A program made the position numbers and the translations under genes. The notes beneath the pieces are model-generated. The model made no database searches. It saw nothing but the letters and a program-made list of their open reading frames with translations, and was not told the origin of the DNA. Shown one piece after another: positions 34,816 through 43,224 of a DNA stretch of 64,000 nucleotides (the first letter of the stretch is position 1; the number at the start of each line of letters is the position of its first letter). Source of the DNA: Bacteroidota bacterium (GTDB taxonomy: Bacteria > Bacteroidota > Bacteroidia > UKL13-3); the NCBI GenBank assembly GCA_027484685.1, contig JAIXSO010000032.1:186001-250000 (forward strand), read 5' to 3'.

Positions 34816-36204
34816 TTATAAATGAATACACTCACCGTAAGCTTGTGCCGTAGCTTCCATTATTGCTTCGCTCATAGTTGGATGAGGGTGAACAGATTTA
34901 ATAATTTCCATTCCCGTAGTTTCTAACTTGCGCGCTACCACCACTTCTGCAATCATTTCAGTTACATTAGCACCTACCATGTGTGCTCCTAAAAACTCAC
35001 CGTATTTTGCATCAAAAATTACTTTTACAAAACCTTCTTTTACGCCACCAGCACTTGCTTTACCACTTGCGCTAAAAGGAAACTTACCTACTTTAATTTC
35101 GTAACCAGCTTCTTTAGCAGCTTTTTCGGTATAACCAACCGAGGCTACTTCAGGCGAGCTATAAGTACAACCAGGAATATTATTGTAATTTAAAGGTTCA
35201 GGATGATGACCTGCTATTTTCTCTACACAAATAATACCTTCAGCACTTGCTACGTGAGCCAATGCTTGACCTTTAACAATATCGCCAATAGCATAAACAC
35301 CTTTTACATTGGTTTGGTAAAAATCGTCAACCAATACTTTTCCTTTATCGGTTTTAACACCTAAGGTTTCTAAGCCTAAGTTTTCTAAATTGGTTTGAAT
35401 ACCCACTGCTGATAATACCACATCGGCTTCCATTTCTTTAACGCCTTCAGCAGTTTTAATTTTTACTTTACAGCCAGCACCAGTAGTATCAACACTTTCT
35501 ACCGAAGCATTGGTTAAAATATCGATACCCGATTTTTTAAATGCTTTGGTTACTTCCTTGCTCGAATCTTCATCTTCTACCGGAAGGATATTTGGCATGA
35601 ACTCCACAATGGTAACTTTAGTTCCCATGCTGTTATAAAAATAAGCAAACTCACAACCAATGGCACCGCTACCCATTACAATCATGCTTTTAGGTTGAGT
35701 TGGTAAAACCATTGCATCGCGGTAACCTAGTACTTTTTTATTATCAATTTTAATATTTGGCAACTCGCGGCTGCGGGCACCTGTAGCTAAAATAATATGT
35801 TTTGCTTCAACTGTTTTTTTAGTTCCAGTAGCTTCAGTAACTTCTACTTTTCCTGGAGCTAATAATTTTCCAAAACCAGCAATAACATCAATCTTATTTT
35901 TTTTCATTAAGAAAGCTATACCCTTACTCATGTTATCGGCTACACCACGGCTACGTTTTACTACCGCAGTAAAATCGTGTTCTGCACCTTGTACATTTAT
36001 ACCATAATCGGCAGCATGTTTAATATATTCAAAAACCTGAGCTGATTTTAATAAAGCTTTGGTTGGAATACAACCCCAGTTTAAACAAACGCCACCCATT
36101 TCTGATTTTTCAATAATGGCAGTTTTCATTCCTAACTGACTTGCTCTAATGGCAGCTACATAGCCACCTGGGCCGCTACCTATTACTACTAAATCGTAAT
36201 TCAT
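34816..36204 (-). CDS. lpdA: dihydrolipoyl dehydrogenase (E3)
   Basis: The FAD- and NAD-dependent E3 subunit that reoxidises lipoamide in pyruvate and 2-oxoglutarate dehydrogenase complexes and the glycine cleavage system. At 462 residues it has the FAD motif VIGSGPGGYVAA (8-19), the redox disulfide in GGVCLNWGCIPTKAL (Cys40, Cys45), the NAD motif GSGAIGCEFAYF, and the C-terminal His-Glu pair in SVHPHPTMSEAIME. No E1 or E2 gene is adjacent, so one E3 may serve several complexes. Lipoyl synthase (lipA, 62454) supplies the cofactor. Confidence 0.96.
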   Translation of the reverse strand: MNYDLVVIGSGPGGYVAAIRASQLGMKTAIIEKSEMGGVCLNWGCIPTKALLKSAQVFEYIKHAADYGINVQGAEHDFTAVVKRSRGVADNMSKGIAFLMKKNKIDVIAGFGKLLAPGKVEVTEATGTKKTVEAKHIILATGARSRELPNIKIDNKKVLGYRDAMVLPTQPKSMIVMGSGAIGCEFAYFYNSMGTKVTIVEFMPNILPVEDEDSSKEVTKAFKKSGIDILTNASVESVDTTGAGCKVKIKTAEGVKEMEADVVLSAVGIQTNLENLGLETLGVKTDKGKVLVDDFYQTNVKGVYAIGDIVKGQALAHVASAEGIICVEKIAGHHPEPLNYNNIPGCTYSSPEVASVGYTEKAAKEAGYEIKVGKFPFSASGKASAGGVKEGFVKVIFDAKYGEFLGAHMVGANVTEMIAEVVVARKLETTGMEIIKSVHPHPTMSEAIMEATAQAYGECIHL

Positions 36205-36367
36205 TATTTGTATTTATGTTTTGGTTATTTGGCGCAAATTAAAGCATTATTTGTAAAATACAGAATGCAATAATTTTTACCACTTAACTATTTAAATTTT
36301 ATTGGTTTAATTTTAAACAAGAGTTTAATTTACTAGCAATTACTAGTCATATTCAAATAAAAATGAA

Positions 36368-37639
36368 TTATTTAAAACGCTCATAATATGCCCTTTCCAA
36401 ATCTTCTTTATGCATAGGATGAGCCAATTTTATTAACTCAAAAGCGCGCTGCTCTAGGTTTTTTCCAAATAAATTAACTGCCCCAAACTCAGTTACCACC
36501 CAATGTATGTGCCCACGAGTAGTAACTACTCCTGCCCCATTTTTTAAAGTAGGTACTATGCGTGAAATTCCTTTTGAGGTGATAGAAGGCAATGCAATAA
36601 TTGGCTTTCCTCCTTTTGAAAGCGAAGCACCTCTTATAAAATCCATCTGCCCGCCTATGCCTGAATATTGATATGTTCCAATTGAATCCGCACACACTTG
36701 CCCGGTTATATCAATTTCAATAGCGCTATTGATACAAGTAGCTTTATCATTTTTCCTAATAATATCTGTATCGTTCACATAATCGATATTTAAACCATTT
36801 ACCAAAGGATTATCATTTACAAATTGATACAATTTTTTAGTACCTGCCATAAACGATGTAACAATTCTACCCCGTTTTATATTTTTCATGCTATTATTGA
36901 TTACACCACTTTCAATTAAAGGTAAAACACCATCAGAAAACATTTCGGTATGAATTCCTAAGTTTTTATGATTGGTTAAATTGCGTAGCACCAAGTCGGG
37001 AATAGCGCCAATTCCTAATTGCAAAGTAGCTCCATCTTCAACCAAAGCAGCCACATTTTTGCCAATTTGTTCAGTAGCAGATGTTACATCTTTACTGTAA
37101 TCAACCTCAGGCAGTGGCTCATCGTGCCAAAACATTTTATCAATTTTACTTACGTGTATAAATCCATTTCCATGCACCCGTGGCATGTTAGGATTAACTT
37201 GAGCAATTATAATTTTAGCCGTATCTGTAGCCGCTTTGGCTATATCCACCGAAGTGCCTAACGAACAAAATCCACTTGCATCAGGAGGAGAAACTTGAAC
37301 AATAGCCACATCTAAAGGCAAATAATTTTCGTAAAACAAACGAGGAATTTCACTCAAAAAAATTGGCACATAATCGCCTTGAGCACTATTTACTGCAGAA
37401 CGTGTATTGGCCGAAACAAAAAGCGAATTGATATAAAAACTATCTTTATATTTATGATTACCAAAATCAATATCTCCAAACGATGTGATGCTAACTAATT
37501 CAACTTTTTGCAGCTCTTCATATCTTTCTAATAGTTTGTTTATCAAAAATATGGGTGTTGCTGCACTTCCATGTAAAAAAACTCTATTACCTGACTTTAT
37601 AATTGAAACGGCCTCTTCGGCACTTACATATTGTTGCAT
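36368..37639 (-). CDS. acetyl-CoA hydrolase/transferase family protein (4-hydroxybutyrate CoA-transferase type)
   Basis: A 423-residue class I CoA-transferase-like enzyme that moves CoA between short-chain carboxylates, or hydrolyses acetyl-CoA. Features: GNRVFLHGSAATPIFL at the N-terminus, VQVSPPDASGFCSLGTSVD, LQLGIGAIPDLVL, and the segment NSAIEIDITGQVCADSIG expected to carry the catalytic Glu, followed by GIGGQMDFIRGAS and the C-terminal FGAVNLFGKNLEQRA. These match the two-domain family. The physiological acids cannot be read from the sequence. It is monocistronic, with 163 bases between it and lpd. Confidence 0.9.
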   Translation of the reverse strand: MQQYVSAEEAVSIIKSGNRVFLHGSAATPIFLINKLLERYEELQKVELVSITSFGDIDFGNHKYKDSFYINSLFVSANTRSAVNSAQGDYVPIFLSEIPRLFYENYLPLDVAIVQVSPPDASGFCSLGTSVDIAKAATDTAKIIIAQVNPNMPRVHGNGFIHVSKIDKMFWHDEPLPEVDYSKDVTSATEQIGKNVAALVEDGATLQLGIGAIPDLVLRNLTNHKNLGIHTEMFSDGVLPLIESGVINNSMKNIKRGRIVTSFMAGTKKLYQFVNDNPLVNGLNIDYVNDTDIIRKNDKATCINSAIEIDITGQVCADSIGTYQYSGIGGQMDFIRGASLSKGGKPIIALPSITSKGISRIVPTLKNGAGVVTTRGHIHWVVTEFGAVNLFGKNLEQRAFELIKLAHPMHKEDLERAYYERFK

Positions 37640-37803
37640 TGATTAAAAATAATATTTAAGCCACGAAATTAAAGGCAATTCAAACCTGAATTGTATGATT
37701 TAAATACAAACTATTAAAAGTATAAATATCAAATTTTTAAAAAAGTTAACATTCGAATTTCGGAAAAATTTTAAATTTGGAAAATAAACTTTTAATATAA
37801 CAA

Positions 37804-39303
37804 ATGAAAAATCTACTAAAATTTAAAGCTGCGTTACTAATTATAGCTTTATCATCTCTTAGCTCAATTAATACTTATGGGCAAAAGTTCAATTGGTCAG
37901 CAACAGCAAAAATAAAAAACAACGATAATATTCATGAAATTGGTAAAATTGGAGATAAAAATGTTGCCTTAATGAGTGAGTACACTATAAAAAAGGATTT
38001 TTTAGTTAAAAAAGTAAATTATTACAACTTTTATATTGAAAGAAAAAACGATATTGAATTAGCCTTTTTTGACAACAATTATAACTACATAAGCTCAACT
38101 CCTATTCAATTTAAATATAAGGTATTAGCTTATTATTTTGGATATATCAATCAAAACCAAATTAATTTGGTTTACTCATCAGTTCAAAATAAAAAAGTAA
38201 CTGTGTATGCAGATATTTTTGATCAAAATGGCGTTTATAAACAATCTAAACTTTTATATGAATCGGCACCATTAAATATTAAAAAAGATGATGAAGTAGG
38301 TACTGGTTATTATACAGTTATACAAAGTAATTATGATAACACATTTGTTATAGATCAAGGAAAAATGCTACTTTATTTTGATGAACAATTAAATAAAATT
38401 TGGGAAACAGAGGCTGGAACCGAAACCATTATGGATGCCAACTTTAGCTATGATGGAAAATTTTATAGCATAATTTCTGAAAAAAAAACAGTGCATATAA
38501 AATGTGCTGACTACAAAAATAAAACCATTGTAAAAAAAGAAATTGATTTAAAAAATGAAAGTATTGTTGATGATTTTACTTTAAAAATATCACAGGAACA
38601 AAAAGCAATTTACATGGCCTGTATTTTTGGAGAAAAAAATGATAAATCAACTTTTAGTTTTGGCCCTCCAAAGTACATTGCCTATTACTCAAATGGTGTT
38701 TTATTTAAAAAATTTGACTTAACCACTTTAAATGAAGTGGAGTCGAAAAAAGTAAACTATAATGATCAAGTTTTAAGCGTTATATCTGAAGAGAAAAAAA
38801 TAGAAAAATTAAAAGGGTTAGAGTGGATGTCAATAGTTGATTTACATATTAATCAATCGGGTGAGCCAATAGCTGTAATCCAAAAAGATTATTACGAAGA
38901 GTTTCAAACAAGAGACCAATATGGAAAAGTTATTCAAACCAGATATGATTATGTTTATGAAGACTTGGTCATTATTAAATCAACTTCAAATAATAACGAT
39001 AATCAAGTAGCATTAAAACGTAAAACAAAAGGAGCTGCATTGTATGATTACATGCTATCTATGACTTCGTTTTTTTACGATGATAAACTAACTATATTAT
39101 ACAATGAAGGTAAATCATCGTATAAGCTAATAAAATACGAATTTGATGCAAGTTTAAATCAACTAAGTAAAACCGAAATACCAACTTATAAAGAACATAG
39201 TGTTTATTTAGATATTAAACATGTAGCTTTTAAAGCTGACAAAAAATATTTGATTTGGGGGAGAGAAGGTAAAAACGTTGCTTGTGTGCAATTAGAATTT
39301 TAA
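37804..39303 (+). CDS. hypothetical secreted protein (~500 residues)
   Basis: A 499-residue exported protein with a signal peptide ending near residue 26 (SINTYGQ). The mature part has many short strands with alternating Lys/aromatic residues (for instance KVIQTRYDYVYEDLVIIKS) and no domain I recognise. A propeller-like or WD-style fold is possible. It resembles the secreted protein at 19561 in size and composition only. Monocistronic. Confidence 0.65.
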   Translation: MKNLLKFKAALLIIALSSLSSINTYGQKFNWSATAKIKNNDNIHEIGKIGDKNVALMSEYTIKKDFLVKKVNYYNFYIERKNDIELAFFDNNYNYISSTPIQFKYKVLAYYFGYINQNQINLVYSSVQNKKVTVYADIFDQNGVYKQSKLLYESAPLNIKKDDEVGTGYYTVIQSNYDNTFVIDQGKMLLYFDEQLNKIWETEAGTETIMDANFSYDGKFYSIISEKKTVHIKCADYKNKTIVKKEIDLKNESIVDDFTLKISQEQKAIYMACIFGEKNDKSTFSFGPPKYIAYYSNGVLFKKFDLTTLNEVESKKVNYNDQVLSVISEEKKIEKLKGLEWMSIVDLHINQSGEPIAVIQKDYYEEFQTRDQYGKVIQTRYDYVYEDLVIIKSTSNNNDNQVALKRKTKGAALYDYMLSMTSFFYDDKLTILYNEGKSSYKLIKYEFDASLNQLSKTEIPTYKEHSVYLDIKHVAFKADKKYLIWGREGKNVACVQLEF

Positions 39304-39452
39304 AAATCCATTCTAAGAATTATATAATTAATCAATAGGTAATAAATAAAATTAAGTCCAATTTTTAGCAATATCAAATAAATATTGACTTTTATCACAC
39401 GATTAAATGGTTTTCGTAACTTTTCCTTTACCTATTTACCGAGTTAATTACT

Positions 39453-39460
39453 TACTTTTG
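39453..39460 (+). promoter_or_regulatory. -7 promoter box of typA
   Basis: TACTTTTG matches TAnnTTTG 22 bases upstream of the typA start. A clear -33 TTG is not seen. Confidence 0.45.
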
Positions 39461-39482
39461 CACCCTTTTAAAATAAGACATA

Positions 39483-41294
39483 ATGCAAAAAATCAGAAAC
39501 ATAGCTATTATTGCCCACGTAGATCACGGGAAAACTACATTGGTTGATAAAATTTTACACCAAACTCAACTTTTCCGCGAAAACCAAGAAAAAGGCGAAT
39601 TAATACTAGATAATAACGATTTAGAGCGCGAACGTGGTATTACCATTTTAGCAAAAAACATTTCAGTACAGTACAAAGGTTACAAAATTAATATCATTGA
39701 TACTCCTGGTCACGCGGATTTTGGTGGCGAGGTAGAGCGTGTATTAAACATGGCCGATGGTGTATTATTATTAGTAGATGCGTTTGAAGGCCCAATGCCT
39801 CAAACCCGTTTTGTGTTACAAAAAGCTTTAGCTTTAGGTAAAAAACCTATTGTAGTTATTAATAAAGTAGATAAACCAAACTGCCGTCCAGATGAAATTC
39901 ATGATGCAGTTTTTGATTTATTCTTTAACTTAGAAGCTAACGAAGAGCAATTAGATTTCCATACCATTTATGGTAGTTCAAAACAAGGTTGGATGGGTAG
40001 AGATTGGAAAAATCCTACCGAAGATTTCACTTCGTTATTAGATGATATTATTTCAGAAATTCCTGAGCCTCACGTAGAAGAAGGAACTTTACAAATGCAA
40101 ATTACTTCTTTAGATTATTCTTCATTTACAGGAAGGATTGCTATTGGACGTATTTTACGCGGAAGTGTTAAAGTTAACCAACCTATTAGTTTAGTAAAAC
40201 GTGATGGCAGCATTCAAAAATCGAGAGTAAAAGAACTTTACGTTTTTGAAGGTTTAGGTAAAATGAAGGTTGAAGAAGTTGGTGCTGGCGATATTTGTGC
40301 AATTATGGGTATTGAAGGTTTTGAAATTGGCGATACTGTTGCTGATTTTGAAAATCCTGAAGGCTTAACTCCAATTAATATTGACGAGCCAACCATGAAC
40401 ATGTTGTTCTGTATCAATAACTCACCTTTCTTTGGTAAAGAAGGTAAATTTGTTACTTCTCGCCATTTACGTGACCGTTTGTTCCGAGAATTAGAGAAAA
40501 ACTTAGCTCTAAGAGTAGAAGAAACTAACCAAGCTGATTCGTATTTAGTATTTGGTAGAGGTATTCTTCACTTATCGGTTTTAATTGAAACCATGAGACG
40601 CGAAGGTTACGAATTACAAGTTGGACAGCCCCAAGTAATTATTAAAGAAATTGATGGCGTTAAATGCGAACCAATGGAAATTTTAACCGTTGATGTTCCG
40701 TTAGAAGTATCAGGAAAAGTAATTGAATTAGTTAGCCAACGTAAAGGCGATATGATAGTAATGGAACCTAAGGGCGATTTAACGCATTTAGAATTCGAAA
40801 TTCCATCGCGTGGTATTATTGGTTTACGTAATAACGTTTTAACAGCTACAGCTGGTGAGGCAATTATGGCTCATCGTTTCAAAGCTTTTGAGCCTTGGAA
40901 AGGTCCTATTCCTTCTCGTTTAGCAGGTGTAATGATTAGTGGTGAACAAGGAACCGCCATTGCTTATTCGATTGATAAATTGCAAGATAGAGGTAGTTTC
41001 TTTGTGGAGGCTGGTGACGAAATTTATATGGGTCAAATTATTGGTGAAAACAACCGTCATGACGATTTAGTAGTAAATATTACTAAAGAGAAAAAATTAA
41101 CCAATATGCGTGCATCTGGTAGCGATGATAAAACTAGAATTGCACCAAAAATCAACTTCTCGTTAGAAGAATGTATGGAATATATTCAAGCTGATGAGTA
41201 CGTAGAGATTACACCTAAATCATTACGTTTACGTAAAATCCATTTGAACGAAATTGACAGAAAACGTTTCAAACAATCAACTGGAATGCAATAG
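39483..41294 (+). CDS. typA: translational GTPase TypA/BipA
   Basis: A ribosome-binding GTPase of the EF-G-like family that helps 50S assembly, especially at low temperature or under stress. The 603-residue length is normal. G motifs: AHVDHGKTT (11-19), RGITI, DTPGHADFGGEVER, NKVDKP (about 128-133). Domains II, III and V follow, then the BipA-specific C-terminal domain (about 485-603), which includes MRASGSDDKTRIAPKINFSL. It has its own promoter and a strong terminator, so it is monocistronic. Confidence 0.97.
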   Translation: MQKIRNIAIIAHVDHGKTTLVDKILHQTQLFRENQEKGELILDNNDLERERGITILAKNISVQYKGYKINIIDTPGHADFGGEVERVLNMADGVLLLVDAFEGPMPQTRFVLQKALALGKKPIVVINKVDKPNCRPDEIHDAVFDLFFNLEANEEQLDFHTIYGSSKQGWMGRDWKNPTEDFTSLLDDIISEIPEPHVEEGTLQMQITSLDYSSFTGRIAIGRILRGSVKVNQPISLVKRDGSIQKSRVKELYVFEGLGKMKVEEVGAGDICAIMGIEGFEIGDTVADFENPEGLTPINIDEPTMNMLFCINNSPFFGKEGKFVTSRHLRDRLFRELEKNLALRVEETNQADSYLVFGRGILHLSVLIETMRREGYELQVGQPQVIIKEIDGVKCEPMEILTVDVPLEVSGKVIELVSQRKGDMIVMEPKGDLTHLEFEIPSRGIIGLRNNVLTATAGEAIMAHRFKAFEPWKGPIPSRLAGVMISGEQGTAIAYSIDKLQDRGSFFVEAGDEIYMGQIIGENNRHDDLVVNITKEKKLTNMRASGSDDKTRIAPKINFSLEECMEYIQADEYVEITPKSLRLRKIHLNEIDRKRFKQSTGMQ

Positions 41295-41317
41295 TTAATA
41301 AAATAACTGTAATAAAT

Positions 41318-41351
41318 AAAAAAGCCATCTTCAAAAAAAGATGGCTTTTTT
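41318..41351 (+). terminator. intrinsic terminator of typA
   Basis: AAAGCCATCT (41321-41330) pairs with AGATGGCTTT (41339-41348), followed by T's, 27 bases past the stop. Confidence 0.88.
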
Positions 41352-41478
41352 ATTTTAAAACCATATTTGTAATTCAACAAAAGAAAATAATAAAATACCT
41401 TATTTTATAAAAATTTGGAACAAACAAAAGAAGATTGAATTAATAACCAATTACTTGTAATAAACTTGTTTTTTTGTA

Positions 41479-41508
41479 TTGCATTTTATTTAAATAAACT
41501 TACATTTG
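41479..41508 (+). promoter_or_regulatory. promoter of the tRNA-His region
   Basis: TTG (41479-41481), a 19-base spacer and TACATTTG (41501-41508) match the Bacteroidota consensus. It lies ahead of both the broken tRNA fragment and tRNA-His, so the precursor would carry both. Confidence 0.65.
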
Positions 41509-41540
41509 CAGCCCAACAAATCAAATAATTGATTTAAAAC

Positions 41541-41585
41541 GGTGGTTTTAGCTAATCCCGATAACTATCGGGAGGTTAGAGTGCC
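41541..41585 (+). pseudogene. 5' fragment of tRNA-His with a hairpin in the D-loop
   Basis: GGTGGTTTTAGCT (41541-41553) is identical to the 5' end of tRNA-His. It is followed by TCCCGATAACTATCGGGA, a perfect hairpin, and then GGTTAGAGTGCC, matching the 3' side of the D-arm with one change. Nothing resembling an anticodon arm or 3' half follows. It is 14 bases upstream of the intact gene. Confidence 0.75.
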
Positions 41586-41599
41586 AAAACAAATAAACG

Positions 41600-41676
41600 G
41601 TGGTTTTAGCTCAGTTGGTTAGAGCGCCTGATTGTGGTTCAGGAGGTCGTGGGTTCGAGCCCCATATTCCACCCCA
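41600..41676 (+). tRNA. tRNA-His(GTG)
   Basis: A 77-nucleotide cloverleaf: D-stem GCTC/GAGC, anticodon stem CCTGA/TCAGG with loop TTGTGGT (anticodon GTG at 41634-41636), T-arm GTGGG-TTCGAGC-CCCAT, discriminator C73 and encoded CCA. An encoded G at 41599 supplies the G-1 typical of tRNA-His. The acceptor stem GTGGTTT/ATTCCAC has two adjacent T-T mismatches (41604 with 41668, 41605 with 41667), which is unusual. Confidence 0.93.
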
Positions 41677-41679
41677 AAC

Positions 41680-41710
41680 GCCTTACTAAACTTTTAGTGA
41701 GGCTTTTTTA
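41680..41710 (+). terminator. intrinsic terminator of tRNA-His
   Basis: GCCTTACTAAA (41680-41690) pairs with TTTAGTGAGGC (41693-41703), followed by TTTTTT, just after the CCA end. Confidence 0.85.
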
Positions 41711-41768
41711 TTTTATAAACTACCAAACACAATTATTTGCTTATTTTTGCCTCGTGAATAAAAGTTTA

Positions 41769-42116
41769 ATGTTATTAATTGCATTGATAATTTATGGGTT
41801 TGCTTCAAACTCAAATTTAGCTGTTGCTAGCAATAATAAACTGCATTCACAAAAGCAAGACAAGGCGGCTATTACCTACGCCAAACTTACTCCCGATTAC
41901 TTTTTACAAACTACCGATGGTGAGTTATTTTCCAAAACAGCTCCATCGCAGCAAAGCAATACTAATCACAATCCATTTTCAAACCTATTTATATTGGTTA
42001 AGTTATGGAATCAAAAACTTCAAAACAAATACAGTCAATATAACTTTTACTCCAAAAAATTATTGATTGCTTTTAGTAGTACCGATATTTTTTATCCATT
42101 TCATCATTTTTGGTAA
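41769..42116 (+). CDS. small hypothetical exported protein
   Basis: A 115-residue protein with a hydrophobic signal-like start (MLLIALIIYGFASNSNLAVA), then a hydrophilic region and a basic, aromatic C-terminus ending FYPFHHFW. GTG at 41754 in the same frame is an alternative start. Any start further upstream would lie within tRNA-His and its terminator, so it is excluded. No family is recognised. Confidence 0.5.
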   Translation: MLLIALIIYGFASNSNLAVASNNKLHSQKQDKAAITYAKLTPDYFLQTTDGELFSKTAPSQQSNTNHNPFSNLFILVKLWNQKLQNKYSQYNFYSKKLLIAFSSTDIFYPFHHFW

Positions 42117-42238
42117 TTTTTTAAACTAATCACCCGTTTTAATTTTTTATGAAATCAAAAATTTCATTTTAGCTCATACCAGCTTTTTATAGGAGCAGTA
42201 TGTTAATTATTTTAAAAATTTAACCCCAAAAAATTACC

Positions 42239-42727
42239 ATGAATTTAGTACAAATAGTACCTGGAATAATATTGGCATTATTATGCATTATTCCTTTTGT
42301 AATGATGAATAACTCAACAAAAAAAGTAAAACAAAAATACCTGAAACTATTAAATGATTTAGCCCAAAAAAGTAATACCCAAGTAAGTGAATACGATAAT
42401 TGGTTAAACACTGCCATTGGTATAAATGAAGAAAAAAGTGAGTTATTTTTTATTAAACAAACCAAAGAAAACAACGAAGAACAAGCAATAAAAATTAACC
42501 AAATTACTAAAACAAAAATATCTAAAATTACCAAAACCTTTGATAATAATGATAAGAAAATGGTAATAGTAGAACAAGTAAATTTAGTAATTTCAATTAA
42601 AGATTTACCAGAAACAGTTTTAATATTTTATAACCATAAAACTGATAGTTTAAGCCTTTCGTTTGAGTTACAATTAGCCGAAAAATGGAATAAAACCATT
42701 AACGAATTGATTAAACAAAAGAAATAG
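42239..42727 (+). CDS. hypothetical protein with one N-terminal membrane helix
   Basis: A 162-residue protein: one hydrophobic helix (about 5-24, IVPGIILALLCIIPFVMM), then a soluble Lys/Glu-rich domain with alternating strands (KKMVIVEQVNLVISIKDLP) and a C-terminal helix. Function unknown. It has its own terminator and so forms a separate transcript from the genes after it. Confidence 0.65.
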   Translation: MNLVQIVPGIILALLCIIPFVMMNNSTKKVKQKYLKLLNDLAQKSNTQVSEYDNWLNTAIGINEEKSELFFIKQTKENNEEQAIKINQITKTKISKITKTFDNNDKKMVIVEQVNLVISIKDLPETVLIFYNHKTDSLSLSFELQLAEKWNKTINELIKQKK

Positions 42728-42751
42728 TTTAAAGAAAATACATTAAACTTT

Positions 42752-42790
42752 AAGCGTAGTTCAAATTCATTTTGGACTGCGCTTTTTTTA
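42752..42790 (+). terminator. intrinsic terminator
   Basis: A 14-base stem, AAGCGTAGTTCAAA (42752-42765) with TTTGGACTGCGCTT (42771-42784), is followed by a T run. Confidence 0.85.
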
Positions 42791-42864
42791 TGTTACTTTA
42801 AATTACTTTTTTAGTCAATTAAATAGCATGATTTATTATTATTGCCAAAGGCAAAACAATAAAA

Positions 42865-43224
42865 ATGATAGATAAAATACGAAAGACAGAAAATTTGCAT
42901 GTGGTGTTTTGGCTGTTTAAAGATATGTGTTGGATGATGGAGTATAAAACAGCTGGCGCTTTGCTTATTCTACCTACGTTGGCAATGGCTTTTTACGTAC
43001 TTTATTTATCAAAAAATAAATTAGATTTAATTATAGTAAATGTGTCCATTATTTTTTGGATTTGTGCCAATAGCGCTTGGATGCTGAGCGATTTTTACAA
43101 TGATTTACCAAAATCGGTTTCACTACTGTTTTTTATAGCAGGTATTTTAACCATGTTTTTTTATGTTTGGATAGCCTTTATAAAACCTAATTATACAAAA
43201 CAAAACACCAATGACAAACTCTGA
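42865..43224 (+). CDS. hypothetical three-helix membrane protein
   Basis: A 119-residue integral membrane protein with helices near 28-48, 54-74 and 84-107. Characteristic text is VFWLFKDMCWMMEYKTAG at the N-terminus and NSAWMLSDF in the middle. I have the impression of a conserved small Bacteroidota family but cannot name it. Its last 14 bases overlap the start of polX, so the two are translationally coupled. Confidence 0.7.
   Translation: MIDKIRKTENLHVVFWLFKDMCWMMEYKTAGALLILPTLAMAFYVLYLSKNKLDLIIVNVSIIFWICANSAWMLSDFYNDLPKSVSLLFFIAGILTMFFYVWIAFIKPNYTKQNTNDKL

Noticed and set aside
41634-41768. N-terminal extension of the 41769 gene
   Set aside because: Those codons lie inside tRNA-His and its terminator, so they are not plausible protein sequence.
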